Shown here in pieces: positions 1 to 7,102 of a stretch of DNA of 30,953 bases. The stretch's first letter is position 1; each line of letters opens with the position of its first letter. This DNA comes from Bacteroidales bacterium UBA6248 (GTDB taxonomy: Bacteria; Bacteroidota; Bacteroidia; Bacteroidales; Lentimicrobiaceae), in the NCBI GenBank assembly GCA_002441345.1, contig DJVU01000015.1, positions 1 through 30,953 on the forward strand, in the 5' to 3' direction. The notes beneath the pieces were generated by a model. That model did not search any database. It saw nothing but the letters and a program-made list of their open reading frames with translations, and was not told where the DNA came from. The position numbers and the translations under genes are program-made.

Positions 1-2
1 TT

Positions 3-77
3 GATGGATATTTTCAAGTGAAACCAGATGCATTAACAGTGCTTACTGAACATAATCAGGACTTTATATTTTTTTAA
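3..77 (+). CDS. possible 3' end of an upstream gene (partial)
   Basis: This frame is open from the left edge and stops with TAA at 75-77. It would give a 24-residue C-terminus beginning DGYFQVKPDALTV. The other two plus frames stop within 50 bases. The tail is too short to assign a family, and it could be chance. Confidence 0.2.
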   Translation, partial: DGYFQVKPDALTVLTEHNQDFIFF

Positions 78-335
78 CATATTAATATTCTGCTTTTTGG
101 CGGATTCCTTCGGGTGAAGGCTTTCTGCAGATCGTTGGTTTTCAGGTATCCAACTTATCTGTAAACAACCGGAACCGGATGCCGCAATAACAATTTACCT
201 GTCCCGAATTATAACTCCTAAGATGCCACTGACAGGAAAAGCCGGGTTGGCGCGCATTCTGAAGAAGCCGGCTCTTTTCCGTATAAGCGGAATTTTACTT
301 CGGCATGGGTTAGGGCGTTGCATGCAATTATTTAT
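78..335. other. non-coding region upstream of the sensor kinase
   Basis: About 260 bases with no convincing gene. There is an AT-rich stretch at 66-92 and a weak 5-bp hairpin (CCTTC/GAAGG) near 107-120. A small plus-strand frame starting at 223 runs out of frame into the kinase and has no family resemblance. I see nothing else here. Confidence 0.4.
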
Positions 336-343
336 TATTTTTG
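336..343 (+). promoter_or_regulatory. candidate -7 box for the sensor kinase
   Basis: TATTTTTG matches the Bacteroidota -7 consensus TAnnTTTG. No good -33 TTTG lies 19-21 bases upstream. Transcription from here would start near 350, which favours the ATG at 407 over the in-frame TTG at 341. Confidence 0.35.
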
Positions 344-406
344 TCGGCGTTTTGCATCATTATTTTACATCGACTGATTTACTTGTACGACTTTTTTTTA
401 TCTGGT

Positions 407-3400
407 ATGCCATTAACAAATGTTTTGGCCGACAGGCGATTTCTCGCTTTTATGGCCGGTGTTCAGAACCTTATTCTGCATATTGACGGTAAAGGAAATA
501 TCCTCCGTTGTAAACCTGAGTATTTTTTGGAAAATTATTTTACAGAAGATTTTTCCGAAAATCCCGGCATTTTTACCCTGTTTGGTGTCCAGACGGGAGT
601 GCTTTTATCAGAAGCGGTTGAAAAGGCAATCACAGAAGGATTTGTTTCGTTCCCTCTTGCTAACCCGGAAGAAGGACTTCCTGATTTCAGTGTTTCGATT
701 ACTGCCATCCGCGATCGGGAAGCTCTGATGGCTGTCAGCCGCATTCCGAAGGTTTCTGATGAACCGGAAAGGAAGCGGTTTGAAAGCAGCCGATTCCGCA
801 GAATTATTGAAAACCTGGACGAGGTTATCTATGAATTGGATGCGGATGGAATTATCACGTATATAAGTCCGGCTGTTGAAAAGCTCACCGGTATTCCGGC
901 TGCCGATCTGATTAATATGCCGGCAAGCCGTTTGTCAGGACGAGATCAGAAGCACCTCAGGGAGCGCATGAATATACTGAAAAGCCGGGAATCGCTGATA
1001 GGAGAATATAAATACAACAAAGCCGGCGAGGAGATCTGGATAGGTTTTTCCACACGGGCTCTTTTCAGGGATGGGGAATTCATCGGTGGTGTTGGAACGC
1101 TGATGGATATAACCGGAAAGAAACACGATGAAATTGACCTTCGCCGTAGCCGGGAAAAGTTCAGGTTGCTGGCCGAGAATATGTCCGACGTCATCTGGAT
1201 TTTCAATCCCGGGAAACGGAAATACCATTACATAAGTCCTAAAGTCACCGACCTTATCGGGTATACAGCTGAGGAGGTTCAGGATTCGGATACAGAACTG
1301 CTGGTGTCGCCAGATGAGCTTAATATTGAAAAACAGGTATTTGATGATCATCTGAAACGGTTTGTCCGCAATCCGGGAGATCGTATGTTTACGCGCAAGG
1401 AATTACAAATTACGCATAAAAATGGTCGGAAATTCTGGGCGGAAGTCACTGCCTGGTTTAACCTGGATTGCAACGGAGAGGTTGAATTGTACGGAATAAC
1501 CCGGAACATTGAAGACAGGAAGCAGTCTGAGCTGTGGTTGCAGAAATTTGCCCGGGAACTGGAGGTTTCCGAATCAAAGTTTTCACAGGTTTTCAATCTG
1601 GTGCCTGTGATTCAGGCGATTTGCGATGCCACAACGGGTGAGGTAATCGATGTAAACCAGCAGCTTGTCAACACCATGGGCTATTCGAGGGATGAGATGC
1701 TCGGACGACGTATGCCTGACAGGGAGCTTGTTCCCGATGAGGCAGCCGGCCGTCGGCTCGCGAAAATCATTCTTACGGGAGAGGAAATCAAGGATTTTGA
1801 AGTTACTGCCCGAAAACGCAATGGAGAACCTGTTGACCTTCTTTTCTCACTGAGCAGAATCAGCCCTCTGAATGCCGATTACCTGGTTGTAACGGCCGTG
1901 GATATCACAGCTATTAAGCGAAAGGAGAGGCATATCCGCCGTCTGCATGCCCAGCAGCGCCTTCTGGCGGGAATCTCTGCAATGTTTAACGAGCCTGGAG
2001 AGCCAACCGAAAAGATTGACACTGTGCTGCGAATGCTGGGACTGCATACCGGTGTGAGCAGAGTTTATTTGTGGAAACCCGGCGAACAACACAAGCCTGC
2101 CGTCTGGTGGAAGGAGTGGGTAAGGCCTGGTTCAGAGGCTCTGGGAGCAGGAATTAGCGATAGAACAAATCCGTCTGTGTCTGAGTGGAACAGTTTGCTG
2201 TCAGAGCAGGGCATGATTCTTACCTCCCGGACAAGCGAACTTTCCGGAGATTTGCACGAACTTTTAAAACGGCAGCTGGTGAAATCAGTGTTCGCCGTTT
2301 CACTGAGCAGTTCAGGAATGAACCATGGTTTTTTAGGTTTTGATGAATGCCGGAATATAAGGGAATGGACTCCGGAAGTACAACATTTGCTGCTTACTGT
2401 TTCGAATATTGTTTCGGATGCGTTTGAACGCCGGGAAGCTATTCAAAAGCTTGAAGATAGCCGTATGCGGCTGAACCTGGCCATTCAGAGCGCCCGGGAA
2501 GGCTTGTGGGATCTGAATGTCCGCACCGGTGAATTATACTATAGTGAGATGAGTAGTGAAATGCTCGGACTTGATCCTTCGGAAACAAATCCTCACATAC
2601 GCGGATGGGAGACCAGAGTTCTGGAAGATGACAGACCCCGGACACTAGCCCTCTTTGAACAGCATCTAAGGGGGGAAACAGAATATTACGAGGCGGTATA
2701 CCGGATACGTACCTGCGACGGCAGACTTAAATGGCTGCTTGATCACGGCAAAGTTGTTGAGCGCGATGAAAATAACCAGGCTTTAAGAGTAATAGGTATG
2801 AACATCGATATTACTGAACAAAAAGAGAATGAGATTCGTTTAAAGGAATCCCTTGAAACGCTTCAGAAACTCTTCTCCATCATTGCCCATGATCTAAGAG
2901 CTCCCCTCAGCAGTTTTCAAATGGCGCTTGAGCTGATCACAAGCGGGGCAGTTACCGATGGGGTAATGCGCGATCAGTTGCTCACCGACCTTGAAAGTGC
3001 TTCGCGCATCAATCTGGCATTACTCGAAAATCTTCTTCAATGGTCTCGAAGCCAGACGAATACCATCCGACTTAAGCCTGAAACACTGAACGTGATCGAC
3101 CTTATCGATGAGAATATCGGCCTGGCTGCACCATCGGCTGCCCAAAAATCCATTGAGATCCGTAAACGCGGCAGTTCCTCCATTTCTGCATTCTGTGACC
3201 GGGAGTCGGTGAACCTGGTAATACGAAATCTGATTTCAAACGCTATAAAATTTACACCCGACAACGGCAGCATCACCCTTGCAGCTGAAGAAATGAACGG
3301 AATGGTACATCTGTCGGTGGAAGATACAGGAGTGGGTATGGAGCCTGTCGTGATGGACAAGCTTTTTCAATCCAGCGGATTTCATTCAACCTACGGGACA

Positions 3401-3532
3401 AGAAACGAGAAAGGCTCTGGCCTGGGACTTAGATTGTGCCGCGATTTTGCTGAAAGAAACGGTGGGGAACTCCGGGCGGAAAGCCGGCGTGGTGAAGGAA
3501 GCCGGTTTATACTTACACTTCCGCTGGCTTAG
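407..3532 (+). CDS. multi-PAS sensor histidine kinase, soluble
   Basis: Likely a cytoplasmic signal-sensing kinase that autophosphorylates on His and passes phosphate to an unknown response regulator. Numbered from the ATG at 407 (1041 aa), the order is PAS (about 129-238), PAS (250-370), PAS (391-503), a GAF-like segment (508-668), PAS_3-like PAS (687-804), HisKA with H-box IAHDLRAPLSS (His828), then the HATPase domain with N-box NLISNAIKF (about 940), G1 DTGVGM (973-978) and G2 GSGLGL (1003-1008). All catalytic boxes look intact. I see no transmembrane segment or receiver domain, so the signal is probably intracellular. An in-frame TTG at 341 would add 22 residues but lies inside the putative -7 box. 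ATG 452 is another possible start. No response regulator lies nearby, so it is an orphan. The ligand cannot be told from sequence. Confidence 0.93.
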   Translation: MPLTNVLADRRFLAFMAGVQNLILHIDGKGNILRCKPEYFLENYFTEDFSENPGIFTLFGVQTGVLLSEAVEKAITEGFVSFPLANPEEGLPDFSVSITAIRDREALMAVSRIPKVSDEPERKRFESSRFRRIIENLDEVIYELDADGIITYISPAVEKLTGIPAADLINMPASRLSGRDQKHLRERMNILKSRESLIGEYKYNKAGEEIWIGFSTRALFRDGEFIGGVGTLMDITGKKHDEIDLRRSREKFRLLAENMSDVIWIFNPGKRKYHYISPKVTDLIGYTAEEVQDSDTELLVSPDELNIEKQVFDDHLKRFVRNPGDRMFTRKELQITHKNGRKFWAEVTAWFNLDCNGEVELYGITRNIEDRKQSELWLQKFARELEVSESKFSQVFNLVPVIQAICDATTGEVIDVNQQLVNTMGYSRDEMLGRRMPDRELVPDEAAGRRLAKIILTGEEIKDFEVTARKRNGEPVDLLFSLSRISPLNADYLVVTAVDITAIKRKERHIRRLHAQQRLLAGISAMFNEPGEPTEKIDTVLRMLGLHTGVSRVYLWKPGEQHKPAVWWKEWVRPGSEALGAGISDRTNPSVSEWNSLLSEQGMILTSRTSELSGDLHELLKRQLVKSVFAVSLSSSGMNHGFLGFDECRNIREWTPEVQHLLLTVSNIVSDAFERREAIQKLEDSRMRLNLAIQSAREGLWDLNVRTGELYYSEMSSEMLGLDPSETNPHIRGWETRVLEDDRPRTLALFEQHLRGETEYYEAVYRIRTCDGRLKWLLDHGKVVERDENNQALRVIGMNIDITEQKENEIRLKESLETLQKLFSIIAHDLRAPLSSFQMALELITSGAVTDGVMRDQLLTDLESASRINLALLENLLQWSRSQTNTIRLKPETLNVIDLIDENIGLAAPSAAQKSIEIRKRGSSSISAFCDRESVNLVIRNLISNAIKFTPDNGSITLAAEEMNGMVHLSVEDTGVGMEPVVMDKLFQSSGFHSTYGTRNEKGSGLGLRLCRDFAERNGGELRAESRRGEGSRFILTLPLA

Positions 3533-3585
3533 CCTTCTGTTTGCCGGCAAAGCGCAGGTAACACTCAGGCATCATCCGGATCCGG

Positions 3586-3615
3586 TTGATCAAATTAATT
3601 GGTCATTTACCTTTG
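3586..3615 (+). promoter_or_regulatory. promoter of the Lys-rich exported protein gene
   Basis: TTG (3586-3588), a 19-base spacer, then TACCTTTG (3608-3615), a full -7 match. A second perfect TACCTTTG lies at 3648-3655 with a weaker -33 (TTTTC, 20-base spacing). The gene may therefore have tandem promoters, with starts near 3622 and 3662. Confidence 0.45.
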
Positions 3616-3680
3616 ATTGCGGTTTTCAACCGGCACCCTGTTTGTATTACCTTTGGGATACAAATCAATAACATTGTAAG

Positions 3681-4169
3681 ATGAAAACCAGGATGTTGAT
3701 TACCGGACTATTAGGTCTGGCATTGTTACTAAGTGTTCCCGAACTTGCAGATGCTCAGAATACTACTCCCCGCGGTAAGCCGGAAGGCGTAAAGAAGGAG
3801 CAGCAAAAGAAAAATCAGAATATACCCGTTGAAGTGGCCGAACCCGGAAAGCTTCCCCCGGGCCGGCAGGGTAAAGAGGTTCGCACGGATCAGGAGCCGG
3901 GATTTGAAAAGGCCGGAGATAAAGGCAGGAAGGAAGGATGGACAAAAGATGAGCCCGATCCTAAAAAACATGCGAAACTCCGTAAGGAACAGAAAAAGCG
4001 CGAAATAGAATTGCGCAAGCTGGAGAAACAACGAATGAAGGAAGCCCGCAAACTGGAAAAGCAGCGCTCGAAAGAGGTCCGAAAACTGGAAAAACAGGGA
4101 ACAATTGAAAAACGAATCCCTTCATCGGCAGAGCCGGCACCAGTTAAAAGGTCAATAGAGGTTAAGTAA
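3681..4169 (+). CDS. exported Lys/Glu/Arg-rich protein of unknown function
   Basis: A 162-residue protein that I do not recognise. Residues 1-25 form a clear signal peptide (MKTRM, then a hydrophobic core, with likely cleavage after ADA). The mature part is very hydrophilic: a basic, Pro/Gly-containing linker to about residue 90, then a charged helical stretch (about 95-140) built on repeats of the form RKLEKQRxKE, with RKLEKQ occurring three times. This predicts a long charged single helix or coiled coil in the periplasm or cell surface. No catalytic motif or membrane anchor is visible. The gene has its own promoter and terminator, so it is a single-gene unit. A low-complexity composition means database similarity may mislead. 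Confidence 0.7.
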   Translation: MKTRMLITGLLGLALLLSVPELADAQNTTPRGKPEGVKKEQQKKNQNIPVEVAEPGKLPPGRQGKEVRTDQEPGFEKAGDKGRKEGWTKDEPDPKKHAKLRKEQKKREIELRKLEKQRMKEARKLEKQRSKEVRKLEKQGTIEKRIPSSAEPAPVKRSIEVK

Positions 4170-4186
4170 AAGCTATTTGCTTTTAC
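4166..4186 (+). other. hairpin overlapping the stop codon
   Basis: GTAAAAGC (4166-4173), loop TATTT, GCTTTTAC (4179-4186) is a perfect 8-bp stem that includes the TAA stop codon. No T-run follows, so it is more likely an mRNA 3'-end structure than a terminator. Confidence 0.4.
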
Positions 4187-4289
4187 GGCTTTGCCGGATT
4201 TCTGACAATGCCCATCCGATAAGATTGCCCACCAGGCAAAGGGGACTGCAACCTTCGGGCTCCTGCAGTTAAAGTAAGTTACAGAATGC

Positions 4290-4315
4290 AAGGGGGAGAT
4301 TCGTCTTCCCCTTTT
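4290..4315 (+). terminator. Rho-independent-type terminator
   Basis: A 10-base stem (4290-4299 with 4304-4313, one G-T wobble) is capped by a TTCG tetraloop and followed by TTAATAATTATT. It would end the transcript of the Lys-rich protein gene about 120 bases after its stop. Confidence 0.6.
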
Positions 4316-4334
4316 AATAATTATTCATATTAAT

Positions 4335-4342
4335 TATCTTTG
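4335..4342 (+). promoter_or_regulatory. candidate -7 box for the TfoX_C gene
   Basis: TATCTTTG matches TAnnTTTG exactly. The expected -33 position carries only TTTT (4312-4315). A start near 4349 would leave a leader of about 125 bases. The 4170-4474 stretch otherwise holds only the two hairpins listed. Confidence 0.4.
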
Positions 4343-4474
4343 TTTGTAATAAACAGCAGAAGCTTAATAGTTGCTCATTTATCCGCTGAAGCCAGATGCT
4401 TTTTGTATGGCCGAAAACGCTTTAAGCACTGTGGTTAAGAATTCCGATACTATCAGGCCAAATCCTATTCATCT

Positions 4475-4744
4475 ATGACAGTGCAATCGGATGATCTCAG
4501 TAAAATGCCAAATATTGGCATTGCGCTGAAAGAAAAATTATTACTGGTTGGGATTAACTCGGCTGGTTCATTAAGAATGACCGGAGCAGAAAATGCTTTC
4601 ATTAAACTGAAAACAGTTGATAAAGATGCATGTATAAATATGTTATACGCTCTTGAAGGGGCAATTCAGGGTATCCGCTGGCACAATTTATCTGCATCCC
4701 GGAAAGAGGAACTTAAGGAATTCTTCAGGCTGGCGGATTCATAA
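4475..4744 (+). CDS. stand-alone TfoX C-terminal-domain protein
   Basis: 89 residues resembling the TfoX/Sxy C-terminal domain: LSKMPNIGIALKEKLLLVGI near the N-terminus, then SAGSLRMTGAENAFIKLK, DACINMLYALEGAIQGIRWH and LSASRKEELKEFF. This fold is related to helix-hairpin-helix domains. In gamma-proteobacteria the full TfoX/Sxy protein, with an N-terminal domain missing here, co-activates competence genes with CRP. Isolated C-terminal domains are common in Bacteroidota and their role is not established. The ATG at 4475 gives 10 residues before the domain. The Met at 4505 is an alternative start. No competence gene lies nearby, so I would not infer a competence role. Confidence 0.75.
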   Translation: MTVQSDDLSKMPNIGIALKEKLLLVGINSAGSLRMTGAENAFIKLKTVDKDACINMLYALEGAIQGIRWHNLSASRKEELKEFFRLADS

Positions 4745-5043
4745 CGGAAGAGAACGCATCGCAACCCGCAAGCGGATGAACTGATTTTTTTCTTCAGAAA
4801 TTTTCAAAAATTATTGCATGGCTTCCCTGAAGAGTATAATCCTATTTTGAACTGAGAAAATTTCAATTTTTTATAATTGGCTTGCTTAGTTGAAGATAAT
4901 GAACGCTTATTGTCGAATCAGGTATTCTGTATACTTCCATGTCATTTTTTCTGCACTTTCTATATGTATGATGTATAGTTACATACAATTATAATTGCAT
5001 TAATGTGCGTTGGTAAAAAAATATAAATTTTAATTTTAAATAG
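4745..5043. other. AT-rich intergenic region
   Basis: About 300 strongly AT-rich bases without a gene on either strand. It contains a weak inverted repeat (TGTATG about 4966-4971 with CATACA about 4983-4988) and many T-runs. No clear terminator for the TfoX_C gene is visible. Confidence 0.4.
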
Positions 5044-5072
5044 TTGTTGCGGATTTAGAATTTCTACATTTG
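5044..5072 (+). promoter_or_regulatory. promoter of the lipoprotein gene
   Basis: TTG (5044-5046), an 18-base spacer, then a perfect TACATTTG (5065-5072). The predicted start near 5079 leaves a leader of about 70 bases before the ATG at 5149. Confidence 0.5.
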
Positions 5073-5148
5073 CTGTTCACTGCCGAAATATAATATCTTG
5101 CTTTCCGATATTTTCTGAACTATTAAACCAACACACAAAAACTATCGT

Positions 5149-5625
5149 ATGAAAAAACTAAAATTCATGAGCTTCCTGATGGCAGCTGTTACCCTCATTG
5201 CTGCCTGTACTGGTAAAGATGACGATGAGAAAACCGACCCGCAAATTTCCGTAGAATATAACGGTACCAAATGGGAAACCACTACTGTTGTGGCCAGTTA
5301 TACTTCGGCCACCGACGGAACCATGATTAATGCAACAAAGGTATCGTCACAGGATCAGCTTGTTATCTCATTTACCGGAACTACTACCGGCACACACGTT
5401 TTTGCCGACCCGGGTGAAGGTGCCTTGTTCAGCATTTCATTGGCCGGACTGGGTGCATATACCACACTTTTTGCTGATGGTAATGTTGGTGAACTTGTTA
5501 TCACAAAATACGATAATGAAAAGAAATTAATTTCTGGAACGTTCCATTGTACGGCTGAAAATTTCGATGGAGATGAAATTGAGTTTGCCAACGGTGAGTT
5601 CCGCAATATTCCTGTAATGAATTAA
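5149..5625 (+). CDS. small lipoprotein, DUF6252-like
   Basis: 158 residues. The N-terminus is a lipoprotein signal: MKKLK, a hydrophobic core, then lipobox I17-A-A-C20, so Cys20 would be lipidated. The following TGKDDDEK is acidic. Negatively charged residues just after the Cys are associated with surface export of lipoproteins in some Bacteroidota, so surface exposure is an inference. The rest is beta-rich: VEYNGTKWETT near the start, a central DQLVISFTG strand, ISGTFHCTAEN, and an ending with GEFRNIPV. This pattern (NGxxW ... ISGTF ... G-F-NI) resembles Bacteroidota proteins annotated as DUF6252. Function is unknown. It stands alone between its own promoter and terminator. Confidence 0.75.
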   Translation: MKKLKFMSFLMAAVTLIAACTGKDDDEKTDPQISVEYNGTKWETTTVVASYTSATDGTMINATKVSSQDQLVISFTGTTTGTHVFADPGEGALFSISLAGLGAYTTLFADGNVGELVITKYDNEKKLISGTFHCTAENFDGDEIEFANGEFRNIPVMN

Positions 5626-5693
5626 TCCGTTGCTACTGAAAGTATGAGGAGCAGCCCAAATTGATCAAACGAAAATACCGGATTATGCAGAAT

Positions 5694-5728
5694 AGCCTTT
5701 CCGCGAGAAGTGGAAAGGCTTTTCTTTT
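5694..5728 (+). terminator. terminator of the lipoprotein gene
   Basis: AGCCTTTCC (5694-5702) pairs with GGAAAGGCT (5712-5720) around a 9-base loop, followed by TTTCTTTT. The T-tract is also the left end of the 113-bp direct repeat. Confidence 0.7.
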
Positions 5729-5832
5729 CCGGTCTCTCCGGCTAAAGAAAAAAATCTTTGCCGGATTTCCCGAAAAATAAAAATGCCCCGTAAAAACGGG
5801 GCACCGGCATTGTCTGCGGAAAGAGAGGGATT
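5720..5832. repeat. direct repeat copy 1 (tRNA-Ser 3' end plus terminator)
   Basis: 113 bases identical to 5898-6010 by direct comparison. Bases 5817-5832 copy the last 16 positions of the tRNA-Ser gene (acceptor strand, discriminator and part of the T-arm). The remainder copies its downstream terminator (hairpin at 5784-5803). The tRNA body is absent, so this copy is a fragment. Identity ends abruptly inside the T-loop sequence. Confidence 0.9.
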
Positions 5833-5897
5833 ACCTGGCGGTGAACCCGAAAGGGGGGGGCGGCATACAATGCCGGTACCCGGCTGTCGCCGTCTGT
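5833..5897. other. 65-bp spacer between the direct repeats
   Basis: Unrelated to the tRNA body. It holds a run of eight G (5853-5860) and the hairpin CGGCAT-ACA-ATGCCG (5861-5875). ACAATGCCGGT (5867-5877) is the exact inverse of ACCGGCATTGT found in both repeat copies (5803-5813 and 5981-5991). No gene fits here. Confidence 0.6.
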
Positions 5898-6010
5898 TTT
5901 TCTTTTCCGGTCTCTCCGGCTAAAGAAAAAAATCTTTGCCGGATTTCCCGAAAAATAAAAATGCCCCGTAAAAACGGGGCACCGGCATTGTCTGCGGAAA
6001 GAGAGGGATT
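5898..6010. repeat. direct repeat copy 2 (native tRNA-Ser 3' end)
   Basis: The copy continuous with the intact tRNA-Ser gene, offset by exactly 178 bases from copy 1. It carries the working tRNA terminator and a second bulged hairpin at about 5916-5942. Confidence 0.9.
5951..5981 (-). terminator. terminator of tRNA-Ser
   Basis: On the minus strand, TGCCCCGT, loop TTTT, ACGGGGCA (5962-5981) is followed by TTTTTATTTTT (5961-5951). It begins 13 bases after the tRNA 3' end. The same structure is duplicated at 5773-5803. Confidence 0.75.
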
Positions 6011-6079
6011 CGAACCCCCGGACCCTTGCAGGTCAACGGTTTTCAAGACCGCCGCAATCGACCACTCTGCCATCTTTCC
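5995..6079 (-). tRNA. tRNA-Ser (anticodon UGA)
   Basis: 85 nt without an encoded CCA. Acceptor strand GGAAAGA (6079-6073) pairs with TCTTTCC (6002-5996), with discriminator G at 5995. The anticodon arm reads GCGGT-CTTGAAA-ACCGT, giving anticodon TGA. A long variable arm typical of class II serine tRNAs follows, and the T-arm contains GGTTCGAATCC. It reads UCA-type serine codons. The T-loop and 3' end are the part duplicated at 5817-5832. Confidence 0.95.
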
Positions 6080-6084
6080 GGGGG

Positions 6085-6113
6085 CAAAATTACACTATTT
6101 TTTTATTCTGCAA
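6085..6113 (-). promoter_or_regulatory. promoter of tRNA-Ser
   Basis: On the minus strand, TTG (6113-6111), 18 bases, then a perfect TAATTTTG (6092-6085). It ends 5 bases before the mature tRNA, so the 5' leader would be very short. Confidence 0.5.
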
Positions 6114-6231
6114 TGATTTTTTTTTGACCGGAAAGGGCTCTGTAATCAGGTGTTTGTCGCAGATGCTCCGGAGCTGCCGTTAGCGGTACAAGAATTTCAG
6201 AAATGGGATTGGGCTCTTTGAATTATAACAT

Positions 6232-6265
6232 TGCCGGCAGATTCCGATGATGAAACCTGCCGGCA
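6232..6265 (-). terminator. candidate terminator after the lemA-TPM operon
   Basis: TGCCGGCAG (6232-6240) and CTGCCGGCA (6257-6265) are perfect 9-bp inverted arms with a 16-base loop, 35 bases after the TPM stop codon. The T-run on the minus strand is weak, so it may only be a 3'-end stabilising hairpin. Confidence 0.45.
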
Positions 6266-6300
6266 GGATAATGGTCTGTTCTTTATGTGGATATGAAGTT

Positions 6301-7092
6301 TTACCAGCTTCCGCTTGCTCCTCCTCCGCCGAAGCCTCCTCCGCCGAAGCCTCCGAAGCCTCCTCTGCCACCGCCGAAGCTTCCACCTCCGCTCCAGCTG
6401 CTTCCACCGCGTCCGCCGTTACCCATCATGGATAAAAGGATCCAGAAGGGCAGGTTGGAAGATCCGATGTTATGGTGACGCTTGCCCGAATTCCGGTTCA
6501 TGAAAATGATCAGGAGTATAACGATGATAATTGGAATAATGGCCGCTCCCGCACTTCCCTTTTTGTCGTAATCTGCAGCCGTAAATCGTCCGGAAGCCAG
6601 ATCGATAATAATATCTGTTGCGGCATTTATGCCTCCGTAATAATCGTTATTCCGGAAGTAGGGAATCATCTCATTCTGGACGATCCTGCGTGCAAGAATA
6701 TCGGGAATAATTTCTTCCATTCCATATCCAGTGGCAATGGCGGCTTCTCCTTTACTGTTGGGAGTTTTGGGTTTGATAAGGATTATAACTCCATTGTCGA
6801 AGGATTGCTGACCGGCACCCCACAACTGTCCGATACGCTGGGCAAGGTCGTCGATGTCGTAACCGTCCAGACTTTCCAGCGTCACAACTGTGATTTGTGT
6901 TGAAGTGGAATCGTTGTAATCAATCAGCTTTTGTTCCAGTTGACCGGCTTCCTCGGCGCTGAGTATGCCCGCAAAGTCGTTGACCAGCCTGGGCGGAACC
7001 GGTTTTTCCGGGACGCCTGCCTGCACAAATCCCGGTATCAGAGCCAGAATCGTTGCAATAAGGCTTAGTGTTTTCAGGCGAATGTTTGTCAT
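6301..7092 (-). CDS. TPM-domain protein with signal peptide and Gly-rich tail (YgcG-like)
   Basis: 263 residues from the ATG at 7092. An in-frame start at 7140 lies inside the upstream gene and would put 16 polar residues before the signal peptide, so 7092 is preferred. Residues 1-25 are a signal peptide ending VQA. Residues 35-165 form a TPM domain (TLP18.3/Psb32/MOLO-1) with the hallmark VNDFAGILS start, NGVIILI and ATGYGMEEIIPD. A membrane helix follows at about 183-199. The tail (225-263) is almost all Gly/Ser/Phe, written as repeated GGFGG/GGGS blocks, as in YgcG-type proteins. It is probably anchored in the inner membrane with the TPM domain in the periplasm. TPM proteins have been linked to phosphatase activity and to photosystem or receptor assembly in other organisms. 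The role here is unknown. Confidence 0.88.
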   Translation of the reverse strand: MTNIRLKTLSLIATILALIPGFVQAGVPEKPVPPRLVNDFAGILSAEEAGQLEQKLIDYNDSTSTQITVVTLESLDGYDIDDLAQRIGQLWGAGQQSFDNGVIILIKPKTPNSKGEAAIATGYGMEEIIPDILARRIVQNEMIPYFRNNDYYGGINAATDIIIDLASGRFTAADYDKKGSAGAAIIPIIIVILLIIFMNRNSGKRHHNIGSSNLPFWILLSMMGNGGRGGSSWSGGGSFGGGRGGFGGFGGGGFGGGGASGSW

Positions 7093-7102
7093 TTGCAGGA
7101 GT

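Noticed and set aside
223..486. 87-residue plus-strand frame before the kinase
   Set aside because: Overlaps the kinase out of frame and has no recognisable domain or promoter of its own.
3447..3671. 74-residue frame across the kinase end
   Set aside because: Most of it overlaps the conserved kinase ATPase domain in another frame, and it contains the promoters of the next gene.
5833..5897. a whole integrated mobile element between the direct repeats
   Set aside because: Only 65 bases lie between them, with no coding capacity. At most a scar remains.
5831..6073. 80-residue minus-strand frame
   Set aside because: It runs through the tRNA-Ser gene and its duplicated terminator, so the translation only reflects RNA-gene sequence.
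6247..6478. plus-strand frames rich in Pro, Ala and Ser
   Set aside because: They are the antisense of the Gly-rich tail of the TPM protein. Composition is explained by the repeated codons on the other strand.
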